Notes under the pieces: model-generated
Database searches by the model: none
Seen by the model: the letters and a program-made list of their open reading frames with translations, nothing else
Told to the model about the DNA's origin: nothing
Source of the DNA: a bacterium
Lineage (GTDB): Bacteria > UBA9089 > UBA9088 > JAGUXG01
Length of the DNA: 8,690 nt
Direction: 5' to 3'
NCBI GenBank assembly: GCA_020061965.1
Contig: JAGUXG010000077.1
Span: forward strand, 1 to 8,690
Program-made: the position numbers and the translations under genes
Part shown: piece after piece, positions 1 through 6,303 of the stretch
Numbering within the stretch: the stretch's first letter is position 1
Layout of the letters: every line of letters starts with the position of its first letter

Positions 1-23
1 AATTGAAAGGAAAATGGGAAATT
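1..23 (+). repeat. Purine-rich 23-nt direct repeat, left copy
   Basis: This matches positions 5335-5357 at 22 of 23 bases in the same orientation (AATTGAAAGGAAAAT then GGAAATT, differing at base 16). The two copies bracket the acsB-synthetase-M23 cluster. It starts at base 1, so the true repeat may extend outside the window. Confidence 0.65.
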
Positions 24-37
24 AAAGAAAAAATCTT

Positions 38-144
38 CAAATTCCTATTTTTCGCATAAAAAATGGAGAAAAATTTAAGATGAAAGGTTTAATTTAGAGT
101 AAAAAGATAATCTTGCATCAAGGGTAGAGAAAAATAGGAATTTG
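38..144. repeat. 16-bp perfect inverted repeat downstream of the M23 gene
   Basis: CAAATTCCTATTTTTC at 38-53 is the exact reverse complement of GAAAAATAGGAATTTG at 129-144, with a 75-base AT-rich spacer. It begins about 20 bases beyond the stop codon of the M23 gene. The spacer is too long for an ordinary intrinsic terminator, so it could be the ends of a small non-autonomous element or a long-range RNA stem. No coding sequence is visible in 1-164. Confidence 0.6.
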
Positions 145-164
145 CCAAAGTTCATAGCGTTACA

Positions 165-953
165 TTATTTGACATTTTTGGCTGTATCTTTGGGTAGCCA
201 ATAAAGCGGGTCAATTGGTGTGCCGTGGATATATAAGCCAAAATGTAGGTGGGGGGCTGTAACACGACCAGTTGCCCCAACCCTTGCAATCACCTGATCA
301 TTTTTTACTTCCTCACCTTCTTCTACTAAAATTTCAGATAGGTGAAAGTAGGTTGAAACAAACCCCTGACCATGGTCAATGACCAATACCTTTCCTTCTA
401 AATCAAATCTACCGATGAGAACAACCCTGCCGTTATTAGGGCAAAAGACAGGTGTTCCTGTCTTTCCAGTGATATCAATCCCCTGGTGGATACCAAGATA
501 GGCGTTATTCTGGTCAAACCTCCTCTCCCCAAACCTTCCAGAGATCCTTCCCCTTGTTGGCCATGTAAAACCTCCAGTCCAAAACTGGACAGGCGTCTCT
601 GTCCGTAGGGCATCTGCTAATCTCTTTACATAGATGCTATTTTTTTCCCTATTGCTCTTTTCATAATTTGGAAGGATAAAGTCTTTTGCCTCTTCTATTC
701 TGAGAGAGCAGGTCTTTGCCTTAAACTTTGCCCCAAATCCAATGAATGTCCGCAGGGTGCTGGCATTCAACGGGTAGAGTGGATAGGGATTGTCATTGAG
801 CCAACAGATGTAATTTCCACTTTTTTCTATTCCCTTTACCTTTACTTCAAGAGCCTCTCCGAGCTTAAGAACCTTTTTTGATAACTCAATCTCAATTCCA
901 TATGCCTCTTGAAGCAAGAGTAAAATTAAGGGTATAGTTATTAATCTTTGCAT
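165..953 (-). CDS. Exported M23-family zinc metallopeptidase (LytM/peptidoglycan endopeptidase type)
   Basis: The 262-residue product has a short N-terminal hydrophobic segment (about residues 4-14, ITIPLILLLL) after an arginine, which fits a signal peptide or anchor, so it should act in the cell envelope. Residues about 20-115 look like a beta-rich spacer domain of the kind found before M23 domains. Residues about 130-252 are the peptidase domain, with all expected residues present: HxxxD (H156, D160), a lone H204 in YFHL, and HLH (H235, H237). By family knowledge H156, D160 and H237 bind zinc and H204/H235 assist catalysis, so it is probably an active peptidoglycan endopeptidase. The start overlaps the end of the upstream synthetase gene by 13 bases and has no clear Shine-Dalgarno, which suggests translational coupling. 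The start is supported by the signal peptide right behind it. Substrate and target bond are unknown. Its place in an acetyl-CoA operon has no obvious functional explanation. Confidence 0.9.
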   Translation of the reverse strand: MQRLITIPLILLLLQEAYGIEIELSKKVLKLGEALEVKVKGIEKSGNYICWLNDNPYPLYPLNASTLRTFIGFGAKFKAKTCSLRIEEAKDFILPNYEKSNREKNSIYVKRLADALRTETPVQFWTGGFTWPTRGRISGRFGERRFDQNNAYLGIHQGIDITGKTGTPVFCPNNGRVVLIGRFDLEGKVLVIDHGQGFVSTYFHLSEILVEEGEEVKNDQVIARVGATGRVTAPHLHFGLYIHGTPIDPLYWLPKDTAKNVK

Positions 954-3058
954 ATCAAAATACGGGCATCTATCACCTTAGCGCCTTCTCCCTGCCCAAA
1001 GACTAAGAGAGGATTGATGTCTAACTCCTCTATCTGAGGAAAGTCCGTGACTAACTGGGATAACCTTTGCAGACATTCAGCAATAGATGCAATATCCGAT
1101 GGTCTTTCACCCCTGAATCCTTCCAATATCTTATGGGAACGAATCTCTTCTATCATCCGATACGCCCCCAACTCACGGACAGGTGCAATCCTGAAAGTAA
1201 CATCCTTCAATATCTCAACATAGATACCACCCAGTCCAAACATAAGCAGATTGCCAAAGAGATTATCCTTATGCATACCAATGATGGTCTCCTTGCCTTT
1301 TGCTGCCATCTTCTGGATAAAGAGACCTGAAATTCTTGCTTCTGGCTTTGCTTGTTTGACGCTCTCTAAAACCTTTTTATAAGCATCTTTTAACTCTGTC
1401 TCATCTTTGATGTTTGTCTTGACGCCGCCAACATCAACCTTATGAATAACATCAGGAGAGACTATCTTCAAAACCACAGGATAACCAATCTCTTGAGCAT
1501 GTTGCAGACATTCTTCTTCACTCTTTGCTACAGCTGACTCTATCATCGGAAATCCATAAGCCTTCAGTATCTCATGGGAGAGTGGTTCTGGTAAAAAAAT
1601 CCTCTTTTCCATCTTAGCTTGTGTAAGTATCTCCTCTACCTTTGCCTTGTCAACATCAGTAAATACCTTGACTTCTGTTCGCTTTCGTGTCAACCATAGG
1701 GAATATTCAGCCATACTTGCCATAGCCCTGGCTGCTGCCTCTGGAAATTTATAGTGTGGAATATGCTTTTCATCAAGGATATTCAAGGCATCAGAGATGT
1801 CAGTTACACCCATATAACAAACAAGGACAGGTATTTGATGTTTGGCTGTAATATCGCCAATCACTGAGCTTATCTCCTTGATAGAGGTCATTGCTTGAAG
1901 TGTAGAGATGACAATCACTCCCTCTACATTCTCATCCGCCAGACAAGAGTTTAAGGCAACTTCATATCGGTCTTCTCCGGCATCTCCAATCACATCTATC
2001 GGGTTATTTATGTTTGCTGTTACAGGAAGTCCTGCTTTCAGGGTTTCAGTGGTTCTTGTATCAAAGGAGGATAGTTGCAAACCATATCTGACGCAGGCAT
2101 CAGTAGCCATTATTCCAGGCCCTCCAGCATTGGTCACGATAGCAATCTTATTGCCTTTTGGTAAAGGCTGGTTGGCAAATGCTCTGGCATAGTCAAACAT
2201 CTCCTCAAAGGTCTCTACCCGTAAAACACCGCATTGATGGAACAGAGAGTCGTAAACCTCGTCAGAGCTGGCTAAGGCGCCTGTGTGTGAAGAGGCAGCC
2301 TTGGCACCCTCTATAGTCCTTCCTGATTTTATGGCTAAGATAGGTTTTCTTTTTATAGTTATCTCTCTGGCTAATTCTATAAACCTTTTTGGCTCACTCA
2401 AATCCTCAAGATAGAGCAAGATAACATCAGTCTTTGGGTCATCTTTGATTATCTCCAGCATATCATTCTCATTCAGGTCAGCCTTGTTGCCCATAGAGAC
2501 AAATTTTGAAAGCCCAATATTATTTGCATAGGCATACTCAAGTGCAGCTACCCCTAATGCCCCTGATTGAGAGATAAAAGCTATGTTCCCAGGTTTTGGG
2601 CAACTTACCGCAAAGGTAGCATTTAATCGTATCTGAGGGTCAGTATTAATAACTCCAAGGCAATTTGGTCCGACAAAAGTGATAGAATGCTTCTTTGCAG
2701 CTTCAATCACAGCCTTCTCTAACTCTTTGCCCTTCTCTCCTATCTCCTTAAACCCAGCCGTAATAATTACCGCTTCCTTGACACCCTTTTCGCCACATTC
2801 CTCTAAAACCTGAGCCACAGCCGTATTTGGAACAATTATTACTGCTAAATCTACCTCTCCTGGGATGTCCCAGACCGAGCGATATGCCCGAACACCCATA
2901 ATACCTCTTGCCTTTGGATTTACTGGATAGACAATGCCTGTATATCCAGAAAGCAGTATGTTGGTAAATATGCTCCTTCCTACAGTATGCTCACGTGTAG
3001 AGGCGCCTATGACCGCCACAGTCTTAGGCGAAAATACAAACTCTCCGTATTTTTTCAT
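941..3058 (-). CDS. ADP-forming acetyl/acyl-CoA synthetase, fused alpha-beta (acetate--CoA ligase, ADP-forming)
   Basis: This 705-residue protein carries both halves of an NDP-forming acyl-CoA synthetase in one chain. Residues about 5-135 are the CoA-binding Rossmann domain (VIGAS at 17-21, GPNCLG at 130-135). Residues about 150-455 are the ligase domains, with ISQSGA at 162-167, the phosphorylated-histidine motif SSHTG (H258) and TNAGGPG at 309-315. Residues about 485-705 are an ATP-grasp domain with HKVDVGGVK at 539-547, whose H539 matches the second histidine thought to relay phosphate in this family, and FGLGG at 607-611. The family catalyses acyl-CoA + ADP + Pi to acid + ATP + CoA, reversibly, in the cytoplasm. 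It starts 13 bases after acsB, so acetyl-CoA is the likely substrate and acetate plus ATP the likely output. Substrate range (acetyl, propionyl, aryl) cannot be read from the sequence. A protein acetyltransferase fusion is ruled out, because there is no GNAT domain at either end. Confidence 0.93.
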   Translation of the reverse strand: MKKYGEFVFSPKTVAVIGASTREHTVGRSIFTNILLSGYTGIVYPVNPKARGIMGVRAYRSVWDIPGEVDLAVIIVPNTAVAQVLEECGEKGVKEAVIITAGFKEIGEKGKELEKAVIEAAKKHSITFVGPNCLGVINTDPQIRLNATFAVSCPKPGNIAFISQSGALGVAALEYAYANNIGLSKFVSMGNKADLNENDMLEIIKDDPKTDVILLYLEDLSEPKRFIELAREITIKRKPILAIKSGRTIEGAKAASSHTGALASSDEVYDSLFHQCGVLRVETFEEMFDYARAFANQPLPKGNKIAIVTNAGGPGIMATDACVRYGLQLSSFDTRTTETLKAGLPVTANINNPIDVIGDAGEDRYEVALNSCLADENVEGVIVISTLQAMTSIKEISSVIGDITAKHQIPVLVCYMGVTDISDALNILDEKHIPHYKFPEAAARAMASMAEYSLWLTRKRTEVKVFTDVDKAKVEEILTQAKMEKRIFLPEPLSHEILKAYGFPMIESAVAKSEEECLQHAQEIGYPVVLKIVSPDVIHKVDVGGVKTNIKDETELKDAYKKVLESVKQAKPEARISGLFIQKMAAKGKETIIGMHKDNLFGNLLMFGLGGIYVEILKDVTFRIAPVRELGAYRMIEEIRSHKILEGFRGERPSDIASIAECLQRLSQLVTDFPQIEELDINPLLVFGQGEGAKVIDARILICKD

Positions 3059-3066
3059 TTGAAATA

Positions 3067-3073
3067 TCCTCCT
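3067..3073 (-). promoter_or_regulatory. Ribosome-binding site of the ADP-forming synthetase, overlapping the acsB stop
   Basis: On the minus strand AGGAGGA lies 8 bases before the ATG at 3058 and shares bases with the TAG stop of acsB (3072-3074). This strong site fixes the start codon and makes reinitiation or coupling after acsB likely. Confidence 0.85.
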
Positions 3074-5282
3074 ATACCATCGGTTCCATCTTTAAGACTG
3101 GATGTCCGACCTTTTCTAAAAAGGTGAGAACCTCCTCCTGTGTAGCCGCAACTGTCTCATCAGCAATCATATCGGAAAACCCCTCGACACCCATCTCCTT
3201 TGCCCTCTCATCAATCTTCAGCTTCATCTGTTCTTTCAAACTTTTGGGCATCCAGGCGAGCCTCAATATACCACCATCAGCGGAGATGAACTTCTTGCTA
3301 CCAATATAAAACTTAGAATGACCTATAAATCCGGGTGTCTGCAAGCCTCCACCCACAGAGCCAGCCAGGGTAGAAAACTTCATTCCACAGGGCGTCATCA
3401 TTGTAGAATCGCGGTCAACAACCATAATTCCATTGACAGGGGGCAAAAGTGCAGAGATACATTCAAAGCAACCGCAAGAGGTCATCACATCCTCAAGCAT
3501 CGTATAGGCATTCATACGCTCTATCTTGTTTTTGGAGATGGCATAAACTGTCTCATTTATCCCCTTCCATTGCCCTTTCTTTTCATCTATCACCTCACCC
3601 TTCTTGACAGGTTTATTGGCTCCATAAGGGTCTATCTCATAAGATGCCTTGCAATCAAGCCAGCTATAGGCTCCGCATAGCCCTGGTCTCTCGGGCGTGA
3701 CAATACAGACATGGGTCGGGGCAAAGGATTGACAAAGGGCGCAGGAATAGAATATGTCCACACCCTCATCAGTCATACCAGCAGTCCTCTCATCCCTGGC
3801 TACGAAACTCGCTTTAGCCTCAGCCAATAACCCTTTTACCATTTTTTCTTCCGTATAAATCCGTATCTGCACCTTATCCACTATACTTGAATAAGCCTCA
3901 TGGTATTTGGCATGGATGATGTTTCCAAAGTGTTTGAGCCTAAAGTCCTTCTCATACGCAGACTTGCTTATTCTAATCCAGTTTCCATCCCTCTGTCCTG
4001 CATGCCAGACACCCTGAGCCTCGTTGATAAGTTTATGTATCTGCCGCTCTAATATTGGCTCAAAATCCTTTTGAAATCTTGCTCCAGCTATCTCTATCAC
4101 CAGACCAAAAGCCAGAGACTCGCCTGATTGTATCTCATCTAAATCAGGTCCAATAACCTCTATCCTGCCATCCTCTACGCTTTCAGAAGGCCGCATCACT
4201 ACATATTCAAAAGAAGGCTTGCCAGTTCTAAAGCCACATACCTCAAGAAAAACATCCTCTTTCCGTATTCTTTCACCCTCAAATGCAGGGGCATAAGAGA
4301 CTGGAATATCTATCTTTGTGTGGACAACTTTTAAGCCTCTGACCTGTAAAGCCTTTGAAACTATCTCAGAATGAGGAATGCTTGGTACCACATGCTCATA
4401 AAGGCATATTCCTCTCGGTAAGATGGCAGGTATATCTGTATCAGCAATCACTGGAAAGCCATAGTTGATAGCACCAGCAGCCGTAGCATACCATTCATCT
4501 GTAACCTCACCAAAGGCAAGGACAAAGGCAAAGACCCGATGACGATTATACATCAATATTCTTCTATAATCTCCAGGCTTTACGCCGCCAAAAGACATCG
4601 CTGCCCTGGCAGCAAACCCAAGTGCAAATACAGCCGCAGTAATATCCGGGCCGAATGGCACAAGGCGCGTCTCCCAGCCCATCTGAACATCCTTCTCTCT
4701 CAATTGTTCAGCCATCCTTTTTCCATTATGCTTGGCACACATAAAGACATAGAGACTCTTCTCCTGTAGTTCCAGAGCAATCTTCACCGCAGTATCCGCA
4801 TCAGGAAGGGAACCAACACAAGCTGCAAATCCAGGGGCAGTTCCATCTACAAACTCAATCCCTCTCTCACGCAATATCTTATCATCTGCAGCACCAATCC
4901 AGAGATGTTCCTCATCTGGAGATGGAGCTATTAGATACGGCATAGGCTCCTCAAGATACTTTAATGCCTCAATTATCTCTTCAACAAACAAGGTAGCCAT
5001 CCCAGCATCCAATGTTCCGCCCAAATAAGGCAACCAAACACTCTCTGATGGATGTGGAGGCAAAAGCCCTTTGGCTATGCTAATCGCCTCATCCATATCA
5101 CCTAACTTTTTGACTGCTATCCCGGTCATGCCATAAATAATCGGCAGATAATAGCCTGTGTTTGGAAATTCCACAACCTTTTCCCTGCCAAACTTCTTGA
5201 TGGCTATCTTAAGCTCGTCCTCTGCTCTTGAAACTAACGAATACGCCCCCCTTATTGCCGCTTGAGCGATTATCTTTGACAT
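3072..5282 (-). CDS. acsB: Acetyl-CoA synthase, CODH/ACS complex (bacterial AcsB type)
   Basis: The 736-residue protein has the full three-domain bacterial ACS length; archaeal CdhC lacks the first domain. By family knowledge it condenses CO, a methyl group from the corrinoid iron-sulfur protein and CoA into acetyl-CoA at the nickel-containing A-cluster. The A-cluster ligands are all visible: C514, C517, C526 and C536, with spacing 3/9/10 as in the Moorella enzyme (506, 509, 518, 528), for the 4Fe-4S cubane, and C603-G-C605 for the distal nickel. F520 and W426 match, at the same +8 offset, the residues I recall as the Moorella CO-gate Phe512 and CoA-site Trp418. Residues about 1-315 are the CODH-contacting domain that lines the CO tunnel. 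The ATG is preceded by GGAGGGAG (5290-5297), which supports this start. It is the first gene of a tight acsB-synthetase-M23 cluster. cooS lies upstream on the same strand but is separated by a toxin-antitoxin remnant and about 400 gene-free bases. Confidence 0.97.
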   Translation of the reverse strand: MSKIIAQAAIRGAYSLVSRAEDELKIAIKKFGREKVVEFPNTGYYLPIIYGMTGIAVKKLGDMDEAISIAKGLLPPHPSESVWLPYLGGTLDAGMATLFVEEIIEALKYLEEPMPYLIAPSPDEEHLWIGAADDKILRERGIEFVDGTAPGFAACVGSLPDADTAVKIALELQEKSLYVFMCAKHNGKRMAEQLREKDVQMGWETRLVPFGPDITAAVFALGFAARAAMSFGGVKPGDYRRILMYNRHRVFAFVLAFGEVTDEWYATAAGAINYGFPVIADTDIPAILPRGICLYEHVVPSIPHSEIVSKALQVRGLKVVHTKIDIPVSYAPAFEGERIRKEDVFLEVCGFRTGKPSFEYVVMRPSESVEDGRIEVIGPDLDEIQSGESLAFGLVIEIAGARFQKDFEPILERQIHKLINEAQGVWHAGQRDGNWIRISKSAYEKDFRLKHFGNIIHAKYHEAYSSIVDKVQIRIYTEEKMVKGLLAEAKASFVARDERTAGMTDEGVDIFYSCALCQSFAPTHVCIVTPERPGLCGAYSWLDCKASYEIDPYGANKPVKKGEVIDEKKGQWKGINETVYAISKNKIERMNAYTMLEDVMTSCGCFECISALLPPVNGIMVVDRDSTMMTPCGMKFSTLAGSVGGGLQTPGFIGHSKFYIGSKKFISADGGILRLAWMPKSLKEQMKLKIDERAKEMGVEGFSDMIADETVAATQEEVLTFLEKVGHPVLKMEPMV

Positions 5283-5334
5283 ATTTACTCTCCCTCCAAT
5301 TTCCCATCTTCCGCACCACTTGAAAAGTTTAATA

Positions 5335-5357
5335 AATTGAAAGGAAAATTGGAAATT
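5335..5357 (+). repeat. Purine-rich 23-nt direct repeat, right copy
   Basis: This is the second copy of the element at 1-23, with one mismatch. It sits in the leader of acsB between the candidate promoter and the ribosome-binding site. A related stretch in the opposite orientation (CCAATTTCCC, 5296-5305) lies about 30 bases away, so a weak hairpin in the leader is possible. Confidence 0.65.
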
Positions 5358-5371
5358 GAACTACTAAAGAT

Positions 5372-5399
5372 ATTATACTATAGATAGTATACTCAAAAA
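5372..5399 (-). promoter_or_regulatory. acsB: Candidate promoter of acsB
   Basis: The minus strand has a perfect TATAAT box at 5377-5372. The best spaced upstream hexamer is TTTTTG (5399-5394, 16-base spacer), a poor -35; TTGAGT is nearer the consensus but only 13 bases away. The predicted leader to the acsB ATG is about 80 bases. The weak -35 and the overlapping palindrome would suit a regulated promoter. This is inferred from sequence only. Confidence 0.4.
5374..5391. promoter_or_regulatory. 18-bp palindrome over the acsB -10 box (possible operator)
   Basis: TATACTAT-AG-ATAGTATA has two perfect 8-base arms around a 2-base centre and overlaps most of the candidate TATAAT box. This geometry suits a dimeric repressor blocking the promoter. 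Being made almost wholly of A and T, it could also be a chance palindrome. I do not match it to a known regulator. Confidence 0.4.
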
Positions 5400-5400
5400 C

Positions 5401-5541
5401 AACAGGTCTAGAGAAGATTTTTGTTGTAGGTTGTAAGTTGTAGGTTGTAGGAGTATAACAGATAAGATCCAAACCTACAACTTACAACATCCTAAACTTA
5501 CAACCTCAGGTTCTCTTTGTAAACCTGATTTACTTGGGTAT
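5401..5541 (+). repeat. Non-coding inverted repeat element, copy A, with strong internal stem-loop
   Basis: The reverse complement of 8391-8507 aligns along this whole stretch. Exact shared blocks are 5401-5409/8499-8507, 5420-5435/8473-8488, 5457-5465/8450-8458 and a 22-base block 5479-5500/8423-8444; 5524-5541/8391-8408 has one mismatch in 18. Copy A is built from GTTGTAG/GTTGTAA units and forms a perfect 17-bp stem (5430-5446 with 5472-5488, 25-base loop). Copy A is about 24 bases longer than B, mostly from extra units in the stem. No reading frame is apparent. It may be a dispersed intergenic repeat or a small non-autonomous mobile element. Confidence 0.8.
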
Positions 5542-5610
5542 ATATTATACTATTAGCAAGCATCTGCTTCCCTTTCAGAGTTATTTTTTATCTTGCTACA
5601 AATACTTTAG

Positions 5611-5657
5611 AAAAGACAGATGCCTTTCAATAAGTTTTCAGAGACCTGTCTTTTTTT
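5611..5657. terminator. Terminator-like hairpin downstream of the HEPN remnant
   Basis: AAAAGACAG (5611-5619) pairs perfectly with CTGTCTTTT (5646-5654) around a 26-base loop, and outer bases CTACAAA (5596-5602) and TTTGTAG (5655-5661) can add to the stem. On the plus strand the stem ends in seven Ts, while on the minus strand it ends in four Ts. It lies 30 bases past the toxin remnant stop, where the cooS-antitoxin transcript would be expected to end. The large loop makes it only a fair candidate. Confidence 0.4.
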
Positions 5658-5687
5658 GTAGATAACTACACTTTTTTGGAGAAGAGA

Positions 5688-5897
5688 CTATCTTCTAATG
5701 TTATTTAGGACAAATTCTTTTACTTTTCTGGCTATTTCAAAAGATTCCCTAGCCTCTTCAACCCCTGGTTCAAGCCAGACATCTGGGTAACGAACTTCTA
5801 CTGCATAGTCTGTAAGATTGTCTGCATCTTCCAATTCGTCTTTGAAAGAAGGGTTTACTGTAGCACATAGTTCTAATAAATCTAAAATCTATTTCAT
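5688..5897 (-). pseudogene. Truncated HEPN-domain toxin gene (C-terminal half only)
   Basis: An ATG at 5897-5895 overlaps the antitoxin stop as ATGA, the usual coupled arrangement of MNT-HEPN pairs, but it is followed by AAA and then an in-frame TAG (5891-5889). The same frame then stays open for 66 codons to the TAG at 5690-5688. It reads ILDLLELC, NLTDYAVEVRYPDVWLEPG and then EEARESFEIARKVKEF, the familiar C-terminal half of PF05168-type HEPN proteins. Intact members are about 120-140 residues; roughly the first half, with the helix usually containing KALKALL, is gone. A short tandem TAGATTT-TAGATTT lies at the junction, which could reflect deletion between microhomologies. By family knowledge the intact partner would be an RNase toxin. 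No product is expected here. Confidence 0.8.
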
Positions 5898-6211
5898 CTT
5901 GATTCATAAACAACCTTCCCAAATTTATTTGCAGGATAGATAATGGTGCCGATAATATCTTTGTATGTTTCAAATTCTTTAGCAGTTTTCACAATCACAT
6001 CTACTGGGATTCTCAAATCAGAAACTATCTTTCTAACTTTACGATTTTGCATACGTGCTGGCAGAGTACTATCTTTAATAATCAATAAATCCAGATCACT
6101 ATCTTCAGTAGGTATTCCGGTAGCATAAGAACCAAAGAGGATTATTCTCTCAGGTTTAAAGTTTTCTGCAATTTTCTGGATAATCTCATCTATTTGTTTC
6201 TGGGTTACCAT
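5894..6211 (-). CDS. MNT-type minimal nucleotidyltransferase, antitoxin of an MNT-HEPN pair
   Basis: This 105-residue protein has the polymerase-beta nucleotidyltransferase signature GSYATG (27-32) and SDLDLLI (38-44), which satisfies GSx10DxD with D39 and D41, and a third acidic residue at D71 (PVDVIV). The length is normal for the family and the catalytic site looks intact. In the MntA-HepT type this protein inactivates the HEPN RNase by adding AMP groups. Here the neighbouring HEPN gene is reduced to its C-terminal half, so the antitoxin is orphaned, possibly acting on another HEPN elsewhere or simply in decay. AAGGAG lies about 8 bases before the ATG and supports the start. It begins 92 bases after the cooS stop on the same strand with no clear terminator between, so read-through from cooS is likely. 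Confidence 0.88.
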   Translation of the reverse strand: MVTQKQIDEIIQKIAENFKPERIILFGSYATGIPTEDSDLDLLIIKDSTLPARMQNRKVRKIVSDLRIPVDVIVKTAKEFETYKDIIGTIIYPANKFGKVVYESR

Positions 6212-6303
6212 TAGATAGCTCCTTCTCTTTACCGAGAGTGAAAATCAGGGAATCAGTCTTATTCGCCGATAATCGATCACCAAGGTTTTTACTTCAAAGA
6301 CGG

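Larger units (their letters stand above)
5283..5687. other. Gene-free stretch between acsB and the HEPN remnant
   Basis: These 405 bases hold no convincing coding sequence. Going leftward from the toxin remnant they contain a terminator-like hairpin (5611-5657), a long non-coding repeat with a strong internal stem (5401-5541), an 18-bp palindrome over a TATAAT box (5372-5391), a purine-rich 23-nt repeat (5335-5357) and the acsB ribosome-binding site (5290-5297). The stretch is AT-rich compared with the flanking genes. Confidence 0.75.

Noticed and set aside
1..164. Possible coding sequence at the left edge.
   Set aside because: The stretch is very AT-rich, with short frames only and no ribosome-binding site or family-like residues. 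It holds repeats rather than a gene.
5401..5541. CRISPR-like or riboswitch reading of the GTTGTAG-unit repeat.
   Set aside because: There are no regularly spaced identical repeats with unique spacers. Copies A and B have opposite orientations relative to the downstream genes, which argues against a cis-acting leader element such as a riboswitch.
5770..5973. 67-codon minus-strand frame across the antitoxin end and the HEPN remnant.
   Set aside because: It starts inside the antitoxin gene in another frame and overlaps the real HEPN-derived frame, which alone gives recognisable family sequence.
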